Counted from the stretch's first letter, positions 8,882 through 19,315 are shown. The stretch: DNA of 64,000 nt from Acholeplasmatales bacterium (GCA_017961685.1 JAGCWW010000046.1:1-64000); one strand, 5' to 3'. Numbers and translations are program-made. The notes: a model not told the origin generated them from the sequence alone.

Positions 8882-9603
8882 TCTTTTATTGCTCCTATAG
8901 CTGATAAGCAGTATAGTCCAGCAGTTTCTGTACGTAAGATTCTCTTACCAAGTGATACAGGAATAAATCCCTTATCTATAAGATATTTTGCTTCTTCATT
9001 AGAGAATCCTCCTTCAGGACCAATGGCTATAATTACATTATCATTTTCTTTAATTGAATTTATAATATTTAAGAACTTTTTATCACTATTAGTGCATTCA
9101 GCTTCATAGGCAAAAATCTTAACATTATATAAATTAGAATCAATTTCAGTTATTTTTTTAATATCATTAATTTTAGGTATGTAGTTTCTTCTTGATTGTT
9201 TAGCTGCTTCTTTAGCAATAGTATTTAATCTATTAATTTTTGCTTGTTTTTTAGAATCATCAATTTTAACAATTGTTCTATCCATAATTACGGGAATTAT
9301 TTCATAAACACCAAGTTCTGTAGAATGCTTTATAATTTCTTCTAATTTATCACCTTTAGGATAGCCTTGCATAATTGTAACTTTGAAATTAAATTCTGTA
9401 TCATAATAAAACTGATCAATTATTTCAAAGATTAAGTTATCCTTATTGATCTTAGTAATTTTAACCTTATAAGTTACATCATTAAAAAAGAGTTCAACTT
9501 CTTCGCCTATTTTGACTCTATTGACTGTTTTTAGATGATGAAAATTATCATTATCAATTATTAAATTAGAAATATTATATTCTTCTACAAAATATCTAGG
9601 CAT
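8878..9603 (-). CDS. rsmE: 16S rRNA (uracil(1498)-N3)-methyltransferase
   Basis: A 241-residue SPOUT-class SAM methyltransferase that modifies U1498 in the 30S decoding centre. The knot motifs are visible: IGPEGGFSNEEA near 192 and LGKRILRTETA near 218. It overlaps trmK by 8 nt and mtaB by 4 nt, a tightly coupled rRNA/tRNA modification block. Confidence 0.95.
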   Translation of the reverse strand: MPRYFVEEYNISNLIIDNDNFHHLKTVNRVKIGEEVELFFNDVTYKVKITKINKDNLIFEIIDQFYYDTEFNFKVTIMQGYPKGDKLEEIIKHSTELGVYEIIPVIMDRTIVKIDDSKKQAKINRLNTIAKEAAKQSRRNYIPKINDIKKITEIDSNLYNVKIFAYEAECTNSDKKFLNIINSIKENDNVIIAIGPEGGFSNEEAKYLIDKGFIPVSLGKRILRTETAGLYCLSAIGAIKE

Positions 9604-10240
9604 AAATTACTTCCTCAATCATCTTTATTTCGTTTCTAATTTCATCTTGTTTAAATTTATCAGTTATACCATCAACAATTGATTTATAACTATCTAATAT
9701 TTTCTTATATTTTTTAATAAATAATTCACTTTTATTTTTAAGTAGTATTGGTCCAAAATATAATTCTTTATCAGTATAATTACTATTACCTTTTTCTAGA
9801 ATTAATACTTCATAGAAGTGATTTTTATCATAAATTACTTCTTCATCAACTATTATAAATTTATTATTTAAATAGCTTCTAAGTAGATAATAATCAGTAT
9901 TAGGGCAAAGTATTAATCTTTTTAAGTTTATGGCGTTATTAAGCGTTTTATCTAATATCTTAATAATTAATTCTGAGCCCATTCCAGCAATAACTATTAC
10001 ATCTGAATTAGATTCTGGAATCCCATCAAAAATAATTGTTTTAATATCTAAATTATGTTTACTAAAATTCTCTTTAGCTTTTATAAGAGGAGTTTCATTT
10101 ATATCAGATGCGATGGCATCCTTTACAAAATGGTTTTCTATTGCATAAATAGGAAGTAATCCATGATCACTTCCTACATCAAGTAATATATCAAATCCAT
10201 TTGTATATTTCGCAATAGATTTTAATCTATTTGAAATCAA
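9596..10240 (-). CDS. trmK: tRNA (adenine(22)-N1)-methyltransferase TrmK
   Basis: A 214-residue class I SAM methyltransferase making m1A22 in tRNA, known from Gram-positive bacteria. The N-terminus [23 protein letters not shown] carries the family SAM motif [10 protein letters not shown], followed by [10 protein letters not shown]. It follows rpoD with a 4-nt ATGA overlap, the same order as sigA-(cccA)-trmK in Bacillus. Confidence 0.93.
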   Translation of the reverse strand: MISNRLKSIAKYTNGFDILLDVGSDHGLLPIYAIENHFVKDAIASDINETPLIKAKENFSKHNLDIKTIIFDGIPESNSDVIVIAGMGSELIIKILDKTLNNAINLKRLILCPNTDYYLLRSYLNNKFIIVDEEVIYDKNHFYEVLILEKGNSNYTDKELYFGPILLKNKSELFIKKYKKILDSYKSIVDGITDKFKQDEIRNEIKMIEEVIYA

Positions 10241-11436
10241 TCTTTGTTAATAAATCCTTCTAATTTCTTCCTCTTATTAGATAATTTATATAGAGCTTTC
10301 TTTTCAATTTGTCTTACACGTTCTCTTGTTACTTGGAATCTATCTCCAACTTCTTCAAGAGTATATTGCTTACCATCATCTAGACCAAATCTAAGTCTAA
10401 GCACCATTTCTTCTCTTGGACTTAGTGTATGAAGTAGAGCATCAATTTCTTTTTTTAGCATTTCATTTGATGTATATTCATATGGACTAATTCCATTAGG
10501 ATCACTTACGAAATCAGCTAGTGATGAATCATCTTCTTCACCTACTGGTTTTTCTAGTGAAATTGGTTCTTGAGCAATTTTTTGAATCATTTGAATCTTT
10601 TCAGGAGACATTTTCATTCTTTCAGCAAGTTCTTCAACATTTGGTTCTCTAGATAATTCTTGAACTAATTTTCTTTGCTCTCTAAGTAATTTATTAATTG
10701 TTTCAACCATATGTACTGGTATTCTTATAGTTCTAGCTTGATCAGCTACAGCTCTAGTGATTGCTTGTCTTACCCACCATGTAGCATATGTTGAGAATTT
10801 ATAACCTTTATCTGGTTCAAACTTATCTACAGCCTTCATTAATCCCATATTTCCTTCTTGGATTAAATCTAGGAATGGTAAGTTTCTACCAGTATATCTT
10901 TTAGCAATAGATACAACTAAACGAAGGTTAGAATCAACTAACTTGTTTTTAGCATAAAGCGCATCATCAGCCAATTTTCTATACTTCTTTTCTTCTTTGT
11001 CAGTTAAATCGATTAAGCCATTATCAAAGTCATTAATCTTTTCGATTGCTTCTCTACCCTTAACAACTAAATTAGCTAATTCTGTTTCTTCATCAATATC
11101 AAGTAGAGGGATATTTCCAATATCCTTTAAATACATTCTAACAGGGTCATCTGTTCTTACACTATTAACGATAGAATCTAAGTTAATTAATTGAACTTCT
11201 TCAATTTCAATGTTTCCTGGGAAGTCAATTGCGTTTTCATCATCATCTTCTAGATCATTATCTAAATCCGCAATTTCTTCATCAGTGTATACTTTTACAC
11301 CTTCACTGTCAAACATTAATTCAACATCATCTAAATCTTCTTCATCGTTAATTAGTTTCTTTAATTCTGTAATAGAAATATAACCCTTTTCTCTTGATTC
11401 CTCTAATAAGGCTTTTAATTCATTTGATAGTTCCAT
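10237..11436 (-). CDS. rpoD: Primary-type RNA polymerase sigma factor (copy 1, downstream)
   Basis: A 399-residue sigma-70 factor. Region 1.1-like acidic N-terminus (residues 1-85), region 1.2 ([16 protein letters not shown]), region 2 ([28 protein letters not shown]), region 3 ([15 protein letters not shown]), region 4.2 ([20 protein letters not shown]) are all present. The -10 melting aromatics are intact. The C-terminal HPSRS-type motif of other group 1 sigmas is degenerate (ends [13 protein letters not shown]). An AGGAGGT-type site (GGAGGTACTA) precedes the ATG. A second full-length paralog lies 11 nt upstream, and both follow dnaG. Which of the two is the housekeeping sigma is uncertain; this one has the more canonical region 2.3. 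Confidence 0.95.
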   Translation of the reverse strand: MELSNELKALLEESREKGYISITELKKLINDEEDLDDVELMFDSEGVKVYTDEEIADLDNDLEDDDENAIDFPGNIEIEEVQLINLDSIVNSVRTDDPVRMYLKDIGNIPLLDIDEETELANLVVKGREAIEKINDFDNGLIDLTDKEEKKYRKLADDALYAKNKLVDSNLRLVVSIAKRYTGRNLPFLDLIQEGNMGLMKAVDKFEPDKGYKFSTYATWWVRQAITRAVADQARTIRIPVHMVETINKLLREQRKLVQELSREPNVEELAERMKMSPEKIQMIQKIAQEPISLEKPVGEEDDSSLADFVSDPNGISPYEYTSNEMLKKEIDALLHTLSPREEMVLRLRFGLDDGKQYTLEEVGDRFQVTRERVRQIEKKALYKLSNKRKKLEGFINKD

Positions 11437-11447
11437 TAGTACCTCCG

Positions 11448-12641
11448 TTAATCTTCATCTTTTCCGATGAAACCAAGTAATCTTTTACTTCTACTTGGTT
11501 GTTTTAATTTTTTTATTGCTTTTGATTCTATTTGTCTAATTCTTTCTCTTGTAATACCAAATTCTAATCCTACCTCTTCTAAGGTATGACATCTTCCATC
11601 TTCAAGACCAAAACGTAATTTAATTACCTTTCTTTCACGTTCTTGAAGTTCATTTAAAATATCTTCTAATTCTCTTTTAAGCATTTCATTAGAAGTATAT
11701 TCATATGGGTCTAACCCATTTGGATCAGCTACAAAATCTCCTAAAGATGAATCATCTTCTTCACCTACTGGTTTTTCTAATGATATAGGTTCTTGTGCTG
11801 TTTTTAAAATCATTTGGACCTTTTCAGAAGTGATATTTAGTGCTTCCGCTAATTCTTCAACACTAGGATCTCTAGATAATTCCTGAACTAATCGTCTTTG
11901 TTCCCTAAGAAGTTTATTAATTGTTTCAACCATATGTACTGGTATTCTTATTGTTCTACCTTGATCAGCAACTGCTCTAGTTATTGCTTGTCTAATCCAC
12001 CATGTTGCATATGTTGAGAATTTATTACCCATTTCAGGAACAAATTTTTCTACGGCTTTCATTAAGCCCATACTACCTTCTTGTATCAAATCTAAAAATT
12101 GCATTCCCTTACCTTCATAGTTTTTAGCAATAGATACAACTAATTTTAGATTTGAATTAATTAATTTTTCTTTGGCAAATTCGCCATTTGAAATATCTTT
12201 ATTAAGTTTTTCTTTTTCTATATCAGTTAGTGAATCATCATTAGCTAATAATTCTTTAGCTTTATTAGCCTTAGCAACCTTTAAAGCTAAATCTTTTTCT
12301 TCTTTAGCTGTAAGTAGGGGGAATTTACCTATTTCCATTAAATACATCTTAACAGGATCATCAGTTTTAATTTGTTTTTCAATATCATCAAATGACATTA
12401 ATTTTTCATTATCTTCATAATCCTTTGGCATGTCCATTTCTTCAGCTTCTTCACCGTTAAAATCGACATACTCATCATCACTAATGATATCTATTCCGTT
12501 ATCCTTAAAATAGTTAAATACTTCATCAAATAAAGTTTCATTTTCTTCATCAGATAGTATATTTCTAACTTCACTTTCTGAAGTATATCCCTTCTCCTTA
12601 CTTGAGTTAAATAAATCTTTTAACTCAGGCTTTAAGTCCAT
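11448..12641 (-). CDS. Primary-type RNA polymerase sigma factor (copy 2, next to dnaG)
   Basis: A 397-residue paralog of the neighbouring sigma, collinear from region 1.1 to 4.2. Regions 2 to 4 are very similar by eye: [53 protein letters not shown] and TRERIRQIE. Differences are telling: in region 2.3 the Tyr before KFSTYATWW is Asn (GNKF), DQAR is DQGR, and this copy keeps the C-terminal PSRSKRL motif that copy 1 lost. The -35-binding helix is alike in both, so promoter classes may overlap, while melting may differ. The gene lies 4 nt after dnaG with GGGGTGA as ribosome site. Whether it is a second essential sigma or a conditional one cannot be read here. Confidence 0.95.
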   Translation of the reverse strand: MDLKPELKDLFNSSKEKGYTSESEVRNILSDEENETLFDEVFNYFKDNGIDIISDDEYVDFNGEEAEEMDMPKDYEDNEKLMSFDDIEKQIKTDDPVKMYLMEIGKFPLLTAKEEKDLALKVAKANKAKELLANDDSLTDIEKEKLNKDISNGEFAKEKLINSNLKLVVSIAKNYEGKGMQFLDLIQEGSMGLMKAVEKFVPEMGNKFSTYATWWIRQAITRAVADQGRTIRIPVHMVETINKLLREQRRLVQELSRDPSVEELAEALNITSEKVQMILKTAQEPISLEKPVGEEDDSSLGDFVADPNGLDPYEYTSNEMLKRELEDILNELQERERKVIKLRFGLEDGRCHTLEEVGLEFGITRERIRQIESKAIKKLKQPSRSKRLLGFIGKDED

Positions 12642-12645
12642 AATC

Positions 12646-14490
12646 TCACCCCTTGCTTATGGATGTTAATTCTTTTTTAAGTGCAATTTTTTGTGATATA
12701 TAATGTCCTTTATCGGCAGGATTGTCGATAATAAGATCATCATATTTTCTCATAGCATATTCAATGATAAATTTTGTTAATTTGTTATAACAATCATTTA
12801 ATTCAATTTGTTTTTTCTTTTCATTAGTCACAATGATATTTTTGATTCTATCTTCATAGAATTCCTTTAAATTAGCTGTAAGTGGAGCTAAGAATTTATC
12901 AATATCCATTATTTCATTACTCTTAAAATATACTTGAATCTTACTTACAAACTCTAAATATAAATCAAAATATTTATCGCTTGGATTCATATTGTAATAT
13001 TTATATATTAAGCATATGATTTGTGTAGGATTACAGTTTGGAATATATTTTACTTGTTGAGCTGATATTTGATCAATCATACTATTAATTCTATTTAAAT
13101 CATTTCTACTAAACATCATATATCTAATTAAAATCTCATAAGCTTTTAAAGCTCCATTAGTTATATTTGGTGTTTGTTTTTTAGTTTGCGTTTGTGTTAA
13201 CTGCATCTTTTTAGATTTTAAATAGTTTTCAAAATCTTGATTGATATTTTTAATATCAGTATTTAAATCAAGAGATAATCTAACTAAAAACTTTTCAATT
13301 ATAACTTGATTTCTTGTTTTTCTAATCATTTCAAAAACGTTAGTCTCAAAGGCTTCAGCACCTATTACATCGAATAAGCTTTGAGCACGTTTTAAATATT
13401 CATATCTAAAAGTATAAGAATCAACTAATTCTTTTTCAAAGATATCTCTAAATTGTTCCTTACCATATTTTTTAATATATTCATCAGGGTCTAAATTATC
13501 AGGAAGTAATACAGAATAGGCATTAATTCCATTTTTTTGTAAGATATCTAGTGCTTTCATAGTTGCTTCTATACCAGCATTATCACCATCAAGGCACATT
13601 ATAACATCACAGTTATATTGTTTTATTTTTTCAACATGTTCTTTAGTCATAGCTGTACCCATTAAGCATACGCATTCATAAAGTTCAGCACGATAACTTG
13701 CGATAACATCCATGAATCCTTCCATGATGATTATTCTTTTATTTTTTCTTATCGCATCAAGTGCATTAAATAAGTTATAAATAACTGTTCCTTTTTTAAA
13801 TAATTCATTTTCAAAGCTGTTAAAATATTTTGCCTCATTACTTTCATAATAAATTCTTCCACTAAAACCGATGATGTTATTTTCTTCATCAGTTATTGGA
13901 TACATTATTCTATTAGTGAATGTATCATGAACATAATCTCCAGCAGTAATTACACCTGCTCTAGACATATCAATATCAGAATATCCTTGATCTTGAAGAG
14001 TTAAATATAAATTATTCTTTCCAGCTGGAGCTAAACCAATTTTAAACTTTTCAATTATTTCATCAGTTATATCTCTACTGTATAAATATTTTAAAGCTTC
14101 TTTTCCAGGCAAAGAGTTTTTAAGATAATAATTATAGAAATTAGCGGCATATTTAGTAATTTGAAATAAGCCTTTTTTACTAATAGTCTTTTTATCTTCT
14201 CTTACCTCATATTTGATATTATATCTTTCAGCTAATCTTCTAATAGCTTCTTTAGTGCTTATTTTAGCAAGCTTTTCTAAAATAGTTATGGCATTACCAC
14301 CAGTTCCACAAACCATGCATTTAGCTACCTTTTTATTTGGGGATACAAAGAATGATGGATTAGAGTCATTATGGAATGGACATAAGCCTTTATAACTTGA
14401 ACCTGCTTTTTCTAGTTTAATATAATCGCTAACAATTTGCACAATGTCAGCTTTTTCTAATATTTCATCTATTATGTTTGTAGCGCTCAT
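12646..14490 (-). CDS. dnaG: DNA primase DnaG
   Basis: Makes the RNA primers for the replication fork. The 614-residue protein has a CHC2 zinc finger (C37-P-F-H40, C58-x-x-C61), the RNA polymerase core with a TOPRIM fold (EGFMDV near 257, DGDNAG near 300), and a divergent helicase-interacting C-terminal domain. AAAGGAGG precedes the ATG. It follows glyS after 17 nt and leads into the two sigma genes, the classic macromolecular-synthesis arrangement. Confidence 0.96.
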   Translation of the reverse strand: MSATNIIDEILEKADIVQIVSDYIKLEKAGSSYKGLCPFHNDSNPSFFVSPNKKVAKCMVCGTGGNAITILEKLAKISTKEAIRRLAERYNIKYEVREDKKTISKKGLFQITKYAANFYNYYLKNSLPGKEALKYLYSRDITDEIIEKFKIGLAPAGKNNLYLTLQDQGYSDIDMSRAGVITAGDYVHDTFTNRIMYPITDEENNIIGFSGRIYYESNEAKYFNSFENELFKKGTVIYNLFNALDAIRKNKRIIIMEGFMDVIASYRAELYECVCLMGTAMTKEHVEKIKQYNCDVIMCLDGDNAGIEATMKALDILQKNGINAYSVLLPDNLDPDEYIKKYGKEQFRDIFEKELVDSYTFRYEYLKRAQSLFDVIGAEAFETNVFEMIRKTRNQVIIEKFLVRLSLDLNTDIKNINQDFENYLKSKKMQLTQTQTKKQTPNITNGALKAYEILIRYMMFSRNDLNRINSMIDQISAQQVKYIPNCNPTQIICLIYKYYNMNPSDKYFDLYLEFVSKIQVYFKSNEIMDIDKFLAPLTANLKEFYEDRIKNIIVTNEKKKQIELNDCYNKLTKFIIEYAMRKYDDLIIDNPADKGHYISQKIALKKELTSISKG

Positions 14491-14507
14491 ATTAAACCTC
14501 CTTTAAT

Positions 14508-15896
14508 TTAGAATGTTAATTTATCTCTAAAGTAGTTAACTAATTCACTAATTTTTACACTTTCTTGAGCCATTGTATCTCTGTTTCTTACAGTTACAAC
14601 ATCATCATTTAATGTATTTTCATCAATAGTTACACAATAAGGAGTACCGATAGCATCCATTCTTCTATAACGTTTACCGATATTTGCGGCATCATCATAG
14701 ATTGTCATGTATTCTTTGCTTAATAATTTATAAACTTCCATAGCTTTTTCTTGATGGAATTTTTTCATTAATGGGAATACAGCAATTTTATATGGTGCTA
14801 GGAATGGATTTAAGTGAAGAACTTCACGCTCTTCTCCATTTTCTAATGTTTCCTTATCGTAACCTGAGAATAATACAGTTAAGAATAATCTTTCAACACC
14901 TACTGATGGTTCAACTACATATGGAATGTATCTTGAATTATCATCAGGGTCTACATAATCTAATTTTTCACCTGAGTGATTTTGATGTTGAGTTAAGTCA
15001 TAGTTTGTACGACTTGCGATACCCCATAATTCACCAAAGCCCCAAGGGAATTTGTATTCGATATCTGTTGTTCCATTAGAGTAGAATGCCAATTCTTCTT
15101 TAGCATGATCTCTAAGTTGTAATTCATCTTCTTTAATTCCTAGATCCTTTAAGAAATCTAAGCAATACTTTCTCCAGTAATTGAACCAATCAAGTTCAGT
15201 TCCTGGCTTACAGAAGAATTCAAGTTCCATTTGTTCGAATTCTCTTACTCTAAAGATGAAGTTACCTGGAGTAATTTCATTTCTAAATGATTTACCTACT
15301 TGGCAAATTCCAAATGGTACTTTTCTTCTACTTGTTCTTTGTACGTTTTTAAATTGTACGAAAATTCCTTGTGCTGTTTCAGGTCTTAAGTATACTGTGT
15401 TCTTTTCAGCACTTTCAGGATCATCAATTACACCTTGACTAGTTTTAAACATTAAGTTAAACTTTCTAATTTCAGTGTAATTTAATTTGCCACACTTAGG
15501 ACAAACGATGTTATTGTCATAAATAAATTTAACTAACTTTTCATTTGGCCAGTTATCACCAGTTTCTTTTCCGTTAGTAAATTCTTCAATTAATTTATCT
15601 GCTCTATATCTTGTGTTACAACTCTTACAGTCAATTAATGGATCAGAAAATCCTCCAACGTGACCCGATGCAACCCAAACTTCTTTATTCATTAAAATGG
15701 CAGAATCTAATCCAACATTGTATGGATTTTCTTGTACGAATCTCTTCCACCATGCTTTTTTGATATTGTTTTTAAGTTCTACTCCAAGAGGTCCAAAATC
15801 CCATGCATTTGCTAAACCTCCATAAATTTCGCTTCCTTGATAAACAAAGCCTTGTTGCTTACAATAAGCTACTAATTGTTCCATGTTAATCTTCAT
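14508..15896 (-). CDS. glyS: Glycyl-tRNA synthetase (single-chain type)
   Basis: A 462-residue class II synthetase of the eukaryote/Gram-positive homodimer type charging tRNA-Gly, two of which lie in this window. Visible: GGLANAWDFGPLGVELKNNI near 27, motif 2 FRNEITPGNFIFRVREFEQME, and motif 3 SVGVERLF. A CxxC zinc site occurs at CKSC and CPKCGKL. The ATG at 15896 is chosen over the in-frame TTG three nt upstream; GGAGG lies 9 nt before it. It is the first gene of the dnaG-rpoD cluster. Confidence 0.96.
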   Translation of the reverse strand: MKINMEQLVAYCKQQGFVYQGSEIYGGLANAWDFGPLGVELKNNIKKAWWKRFVQENPYNVGLDSAILMNKEVWVASGHVGGFSDPLIDCKSCNTRYRADKLIEEFTNGKETGDNWPNEKLVKFIYDNNIVCPKCGKLNYTEIRKFNLMFKTSQGVIDDPESAEKNTVYLRPETAQGIFVQFKNVQRTSRRKVPFGICQVGKSFRNEITPGNFIFRVREFEQMELEFFCKPGTELDWFNYWRKYCLDFLKDLGIKEDELQLRDHAKEELAFYSNGTTDIEYKFPWGFGELWGIASRTNYDLTQHQNHSGEKLDYVDPDDNSRYIPYVVEPSVGVERLFLTVLFSGYDKETLENGEEREVLHLNPFLAPYKIAVFPLMKKFHQEKAMEVYKLLSKEYMTIYDDAANIGKRYRRMDAIGTPYCVTIDENTLNDDVVTVRNRDTMAQESVKISELVNYFRDKLTF

Positions 15897-15959
15897 CAAT
15901 AATTACCTCCAATAGTTTATTTATATCTAAAATAGATTTAAATAAAGCATAACACTATT

Positions 15960-15968
15960 ATTATACCA
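15960..15968 (-). promoter_or_regulatory. Extended -10 promoter of the glyS-dnaG-rpoD cluster
   Basis: Minus-strand TGGTATAAT (inside TTGTGGTATAAT). No good -35 at the right spacing (CCCCAA). The same 12-mer occurs before veg (62371-62382). Confidence 0.5.
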
Positions 15969-16008
15969 CAATAATATAATTATTGGGGAATTTTTTTAAT
16001 TTTTTTGC

Positions 16009-16036
16009 AAAAAAAAGCTTTACACTATGGTAAAGC
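16009..16036 (-). terminator. Terminator after the starch-binding-type gene
   Basis: GCTTTAC and GTAAAGC form a stem followed on the minus strand by TTTTTTTT. Confidence 0.85.
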
Positions 16037-16058
16037 CTCTTTTTTAGTTAAGTTTTAA

Positions 16059-16415
16059 TTAGTTAAAACGATATACATCGATTGTAACTGTTTGATCGCA
16101 GCAAGCAGTGAATGTATGGTTAGTAAGTTCTGTACCTTCAACAGTCTTTTCAACTGTATCCCAGCTTTGAGCCTTACAAATCTTGAATTCAACTACAGTT
16201 CCCTTTTCAAATTTAATTCCAGTAGAAGCATAAATTCCAGCCTTGTTCTTCTTTAAAGCTTTAGCTTTTGTAACATCCCAGTTACCGATTTCTTTAGTGT
16301 TACCTACTAAATAGATAGCTTCATCAGCGATTGCTCCTTCTAGATTAATTTCAAATTTTACAGTTACTTTATCTTCAGCCTTTGCAGCAGTTGTTGTCTT
16401 TTTACAAGCAGCCAT
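16059..16415 (-). CDS. Solo CBM20-like (starch/glycogen-binding-type) domain protein
   Basis: A 118-residue protein. After a short Lys/Thr/Ala-rich N-terminus, residues 18-118 form one immunoglobulin-like domain with CBM20/48-like features: VKFEINLEG, AIYLVGNTKEIGNWDV, GTVVEFKICKAQSWDTVEK and a final beta strand VTIDVYRF. There is no signal peptide and no enzyme domain, so it is probably cytosolic and may bind glycogen-like polymer. The start at 16415 uses AAGGAG 8 nt upstream; the longer frame would begin inside the ribosome site. Twin palindromes (16479-16517) lie upstream. Domain call likely; ligand unknown. Confidence 0.7.
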   Translation of the reverse strand: MAACKKTTTAAKAEDKVTVKFEINLEGAIADEAIYLVGNTKEIGNWDVTKAKALKKNKAGIYASTGIKFEKGTVVEFKICKAQSWDTVEKTVEGTELTNHTFTACCDQTVTIDVYRFN

Positions 16416-16478
16416 TTTAATCATCTCCTTCACTTATAAATATATTATATTTTTTATATTTATTCAATAATATTGGTA

Positions 16479-16517
16479 ATGAAAACTTTTTCATTTGCTT
16501 ATGAAAACTTTTTCATT
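16479..16517. promoter_or_regulatory. Twin cre-like palindromes upstream of the starch-binding-type gene
   Basis: Two identical 17-nt copies (16479-16495 and 16501-16517), each holding the perfect inverted repeat ATGAAAA-CT-TTTTCAT, spaced 22 bp apart, about two helical turns. Each matches the cre consensus except the central CpG (CT). They begin right after the clpB stop and lie about 64 bp before the downstream start codon, suiting an operator for a LacI/CcpA-family regulator. Confidence 0.55.
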
Positions 16518-18611
16518 CTAGATTTTCTCTAAAATTACACCATTTTTATAGTCCATAACAACTTTGGAGTTTGGCTTAATTTCCTCTTTAATTATCGCTT
16601 TGGCAACAACTGTTTCGATGTTCTTTTGGATAAATCTTTTGATTGGTCTTGCACCAAATTCAAAGCTATAAGATTCTTTACAAATGTATTTCTTTAAATC
16701 ATCTGTAAATTCAATTTGAATCTTATTTTCCATTAGACGTTTTTCAAGTTCTGTTAATAACTTTTCAACAATCTTAATAGCAACATTTTCACTTAATGGA
16801 TTAAACATAACTATTTCATCAATACGGTTTAAGAATTCAGGTTTAAATGTCTTGTGTAGTAATTCTTTTACATATTCTTTATTACCATTTAATAATTCTT
16901 CACTACCTAAATTAGAAGTCATTATGATGATTGTGTTTTTAAAGTCAACTGTTCTACCTTGTGAATCAGTAATTCTACCATCATCAAGGATTTGAAGTAA
17001 TAAGTTAAATACTTCACTATCAGCTTTTTCAATTTCATCAAATAAGACGATAGAGTATGGATTACGTCTTACTGCCTCAGTTAATTGACCACCTTCATCA
17101 TAACCTACATATCCTGGAGGTGCACCTATTAGTCTAGATGATGAGAATTTTTCCATGTACTCAGACATATCAATTCTTACCATATGAGTTTCACTATCAA
17201 ATAGTGCTTCAGCTAGACTTCTAGCTACTTCTGTTTTACCTACACCAGTAGGTCCTAGGAATAAGAATGAACCAATTGGTCTATTTTGATCTTTGATACC
17301 TGCACGTTGACGTATAATACAATCACTTACAAGTTCAATTGCTTCATCTTGACCAATTACTCTTTTCTTTAAAGTTTCATTTAATGTTAATAACTTTTCT
17401 CTATCACCCTTAAGAAGTTTAGCTACAGGTATTCTAGTCCATTTAGATATTACTTGGCATACCATTTCTTCAGTTACTTCTTCTTTAAGCATGTCGTTAT
17501 CGTTATTCTCATTTAACTTCTTTTCTAACTTTGGAATAATAGAATATTGTATTTCACCTACTCTATTATAATTTCCACTAGCTAAGGCATTATCAAGCTC
17601 ATTCTTGTATTTTTCAATTTCAAGTTTTGCTTGCTTTTTAGTTTCGATTGAAGCCTTCTCTTTATTCCATTTTTCTCTTAAATCTTTTTCTTGTGCTTTA
17701 AATTTTTCAAGATCATTTTCAATTACTTGAAGACGTTCTTTAGATAGTTCATCAGTTTCTTTTTTAAGTACTGATTTTTCAATTTCAAGTTGTGTAATCT
17801 TACGTTCTAGTTCATCAATTTCAGTTGGGACTGAATCTAGTTGAATACGAATAGATGCACACGCTTCATCAATTAAATCAATTGCTTTATCTGGTAAGAA
17901 TCTATCAGTGATATATCTATTAGATAAAGTAGCAGCTGAAACAATCGCATTATCAGTAATTTTTACACCATGGAAACTTTCAAATCTTTCCTTTAAACCA
18001 CGTAGAATACTTATAGTATCTTCAACAGTTGGCTCACTTACAAAAACCTTTTGAAAACGTCTTTCCAAAGCCATATCTGTTTCTATGTACTTGCGATATT
18101 CTTTTAGTGTTGTTGCACCTATACAGTGTAATTCTCCACGTGCTAGCATAGGCTTTAGCATATTAGATGCATCTAGTGCACCATCACTTCTACCTGCACC
18201 AACTATTAAGTGAATTTCATCAATAAACATGATGATTTCGCCTTCAGATTCCTTAACTTTATTAAGTACAGCTTTTAATCTTTCCTCAAATTCACCACGA
18301 TATTTTGCACCGGCAACTAAGGCACCCATATCTAGTTCATAGATCTTTTTACCCTTTAATCCTAGTGGTACATCGTTTTTAATTATACGACGTGCTAAGC
18401 CTTCAATAATTGCTGTTTTACCAACACCTGGTTCACCGATTAATACAGGGTTATTTTTAGTCTTTCTTGATAAAATCTTTATGATGTTTCTAATCTCTTC
18501 ATCACGACCAATTACGGGGTCAATTTTACCTTTTTCAACCTCTTCATTTATGATTCGTCCAAACTTCTTTAATACATCTGGATCGTTGTTATAATTCATT
18601 TCTTGTTGCAT
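16518..18611 (-). CDS. clpB: ClpB-type disaggregase lacking the N-terminal domain
   Basis: A 697-residue Hsp100 ATPase that with DnaK extracts proteins from aggregates. NBD1 carries GEPGVGKT (near 60), the middle coiled-coil M domain spans roughly 265-385 (Lys/Glu-rich heptads), NBD2 carries GPTGVGKT (near 455). The M domain identifies ClpB rather than ClpC. Normal ClpB is about 860 residues; the substrate-binding N domain is absent and the protein opens directly at NBD1 ([11 protein letters not shown]). The start at 18611 uses AGAGGTG; an upstream in-frame GTG lies within that site. Regulated by HrcA through a CIRCE element at 18672-18698. Confidence 0.94.
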   Translation of the reverse strand: MQQEMNYNNDPDVLKKFGRIINEEVEKGKIDPVIGRDEEIRNIIKILSRKTKNNPVLIGEPGVGKTAIIEGLARRIIKNDVPLGLKGKKIYELDMGALVAGAKYRGEFEERLKAVLNKVKESEGEIIMFIDEIHLIVGAGRSDGALDASNMLKPMLARGELHCIGATTLKEYRKYIETDMALERRFQKVFVSEPTVEDTISILRGLKERFESFHGVKITDNAIVSAATLSNRYITDRFLPDKAIDLIDEACASIRIQLDSVPTEIDELERKITQLEIEKSVLKKETDELSKERLQVIENDLEKFKAQEKDLREKWNKEKASIETKKQAKLEIEKYKNELDNALASGNYNRVGEIQYSIIPKLEKKLNENNDNDMLKEEVTEEMVCQVISKWTRIPVAKLLKGDREKLLTLNETLKKRVIGQDEAIELVSDCIIRQRAGIKDQNRPIGSFLFLGPTGVGKTEVARSLAEALFDSETHMVRIDMSEYMEKFSSSRLIGAPPGYVGYDEGGQLTEAVRRNPYSIVLFDEIEKADSEVFNLLLQILDDGRITDSQGRTVDFKNTIIIMTSNLGSEELLNGNKEYVKELLHKTFKPEFLNRIDEIVMFNPLSENVAIKIVEKLLTELEKRLMENKIQIEFTDDLKKYICKESYSFEFGARPIKRFIQKNIETVVAKAIIKEEIKPNSKVVMDYKNGVILEKI

Positions 18612-18656
18612 AGTATTCACCTCTTTTAGCAGTCTCTTCTATCCACTGCCAATTAT

Positions 18657-18684
18657 ATTATATCACTATTTTTAGCACTGTCAA
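18657..18684 (-). promoter_or_regulatory. Sigma-A promoter of clpB
   Basis: Minus-strand TTGACA, a 16-nt spacer, TATAAT, with TGA just before the -10. The -35 lies within the CIRCE element. Confidence 0.85.
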
Positions 18685-18698
18685 TACGTGAGTGCTAA
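18672..18698. promoter_or_regulatory. CIRCE element (HrcA operator)
   Basis: TTAGCACTG, nine bases, GAGTGCTAA: one mismatch to the CIRCE consensus. It overlaps the clpB -35, as expected for HrcA repression of heat-shock genes. Confidence 0.95.
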
Positions 18699-18706
18699 TT
18701 TTTTGA

Positions 18707-18734
18707 TAAAAATAAAACAGTCCTTAATGGACTG
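18707..18734 (-). terminator. Terminator after the small membrane protein gene
   Basis: CAGTCC and GGACTG with a TTAAT-type loop, followed on the minus strand by TTTTATTTTT. Confidence 0.8.
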
Positions 18735-18748
18735 CTCTATTATATGAA

Positions 18749-19255
18749 TTATTCAGCTTCCTTAGTTTCTTCAGCTTCTTCTTTAGCTTCTTCTTTTGGA
18801 GCTTCTACTTCTTTTTTGTCTTCTTTGCAGCAAGCTTCCTTGTTGCAATCGCAAGTACCATTAGCAGCTTGTACTAAAGCAATGATTAGGAATACTGCCA
18901 TAACAATGTTACGAGCAATATTGAAGATGTTATTTAATTGAGTTTGGAAGTTAACAGCATCAGCATTATGAATCTTAAATGCAACTAATGCATATCCATA
19001 ACATTGTACAATTAAATAACAAATAGCAATAATTACTACTACTAATAAAGAAGTTTTGCTAGCTTTCTTTAAAGCGCAGTCATCAAAGTAGCAGAATGAT
19101 AAGAAAAGCATTGCACCATAAATAACAAGTGTTCCAATTAATCCAGATCCTCCGTTACTTAGAGTAGCTGTCATACTTACAACTGTGAAAGTAAGTAACC
19201 ATGTAAGAATGATTAAAACAAATCTTAATGGTGCGTTTAATTCAATTTTTTTCAT
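18749..19255 (-). CDS. Small multi-pass membrane protein with Cys and Glu/Lys tail
   Basis: 168 residues with four predicted membrane segments (about 10-30, 35-53, 66-87, 108-128). The C-terminal tail begins with a cysteine cluster (CDCNKEACC, residues about 133-141) and continues as an Ala/Glu/Lys-rich, strongly acidic stretch. No family recognised. The Cys cluster could bind a metal or form disulfides; this is a guess. AGGAGG precedes the ATG. It sits alone between clpB and a lipoprotein gene, with its own terminator. Confidence 0.75.
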   Translation of the reverse strand: MKKIELNAPLRFVLIILTWLLTFTVVSMTATLSNGGSGLIGTLVIYGAMLFLSFCYFDDCALKKASKTSLLVVVIIAICYLIVQCYGYALVAFKIHNADAVNFQTQLNNIFNIARNIVMAVFLIIALVQAANGTCDCNKEACCKEDKKEVEAPKEEAKEEAEETKEAE

Positions 19256-19315
19256 TTTTTATATTCCTCCTATAACACTTATATTATATAATATTATTTT
19301 TTTATATTCAATATT

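Noticed and set aside
14213..14395. Plus-strand frames inside dnaG, glyS, ileS, nrdD and similar genes
   Set aside because: All lie antisense within well-supported genes and lack ribosome sites and family features.
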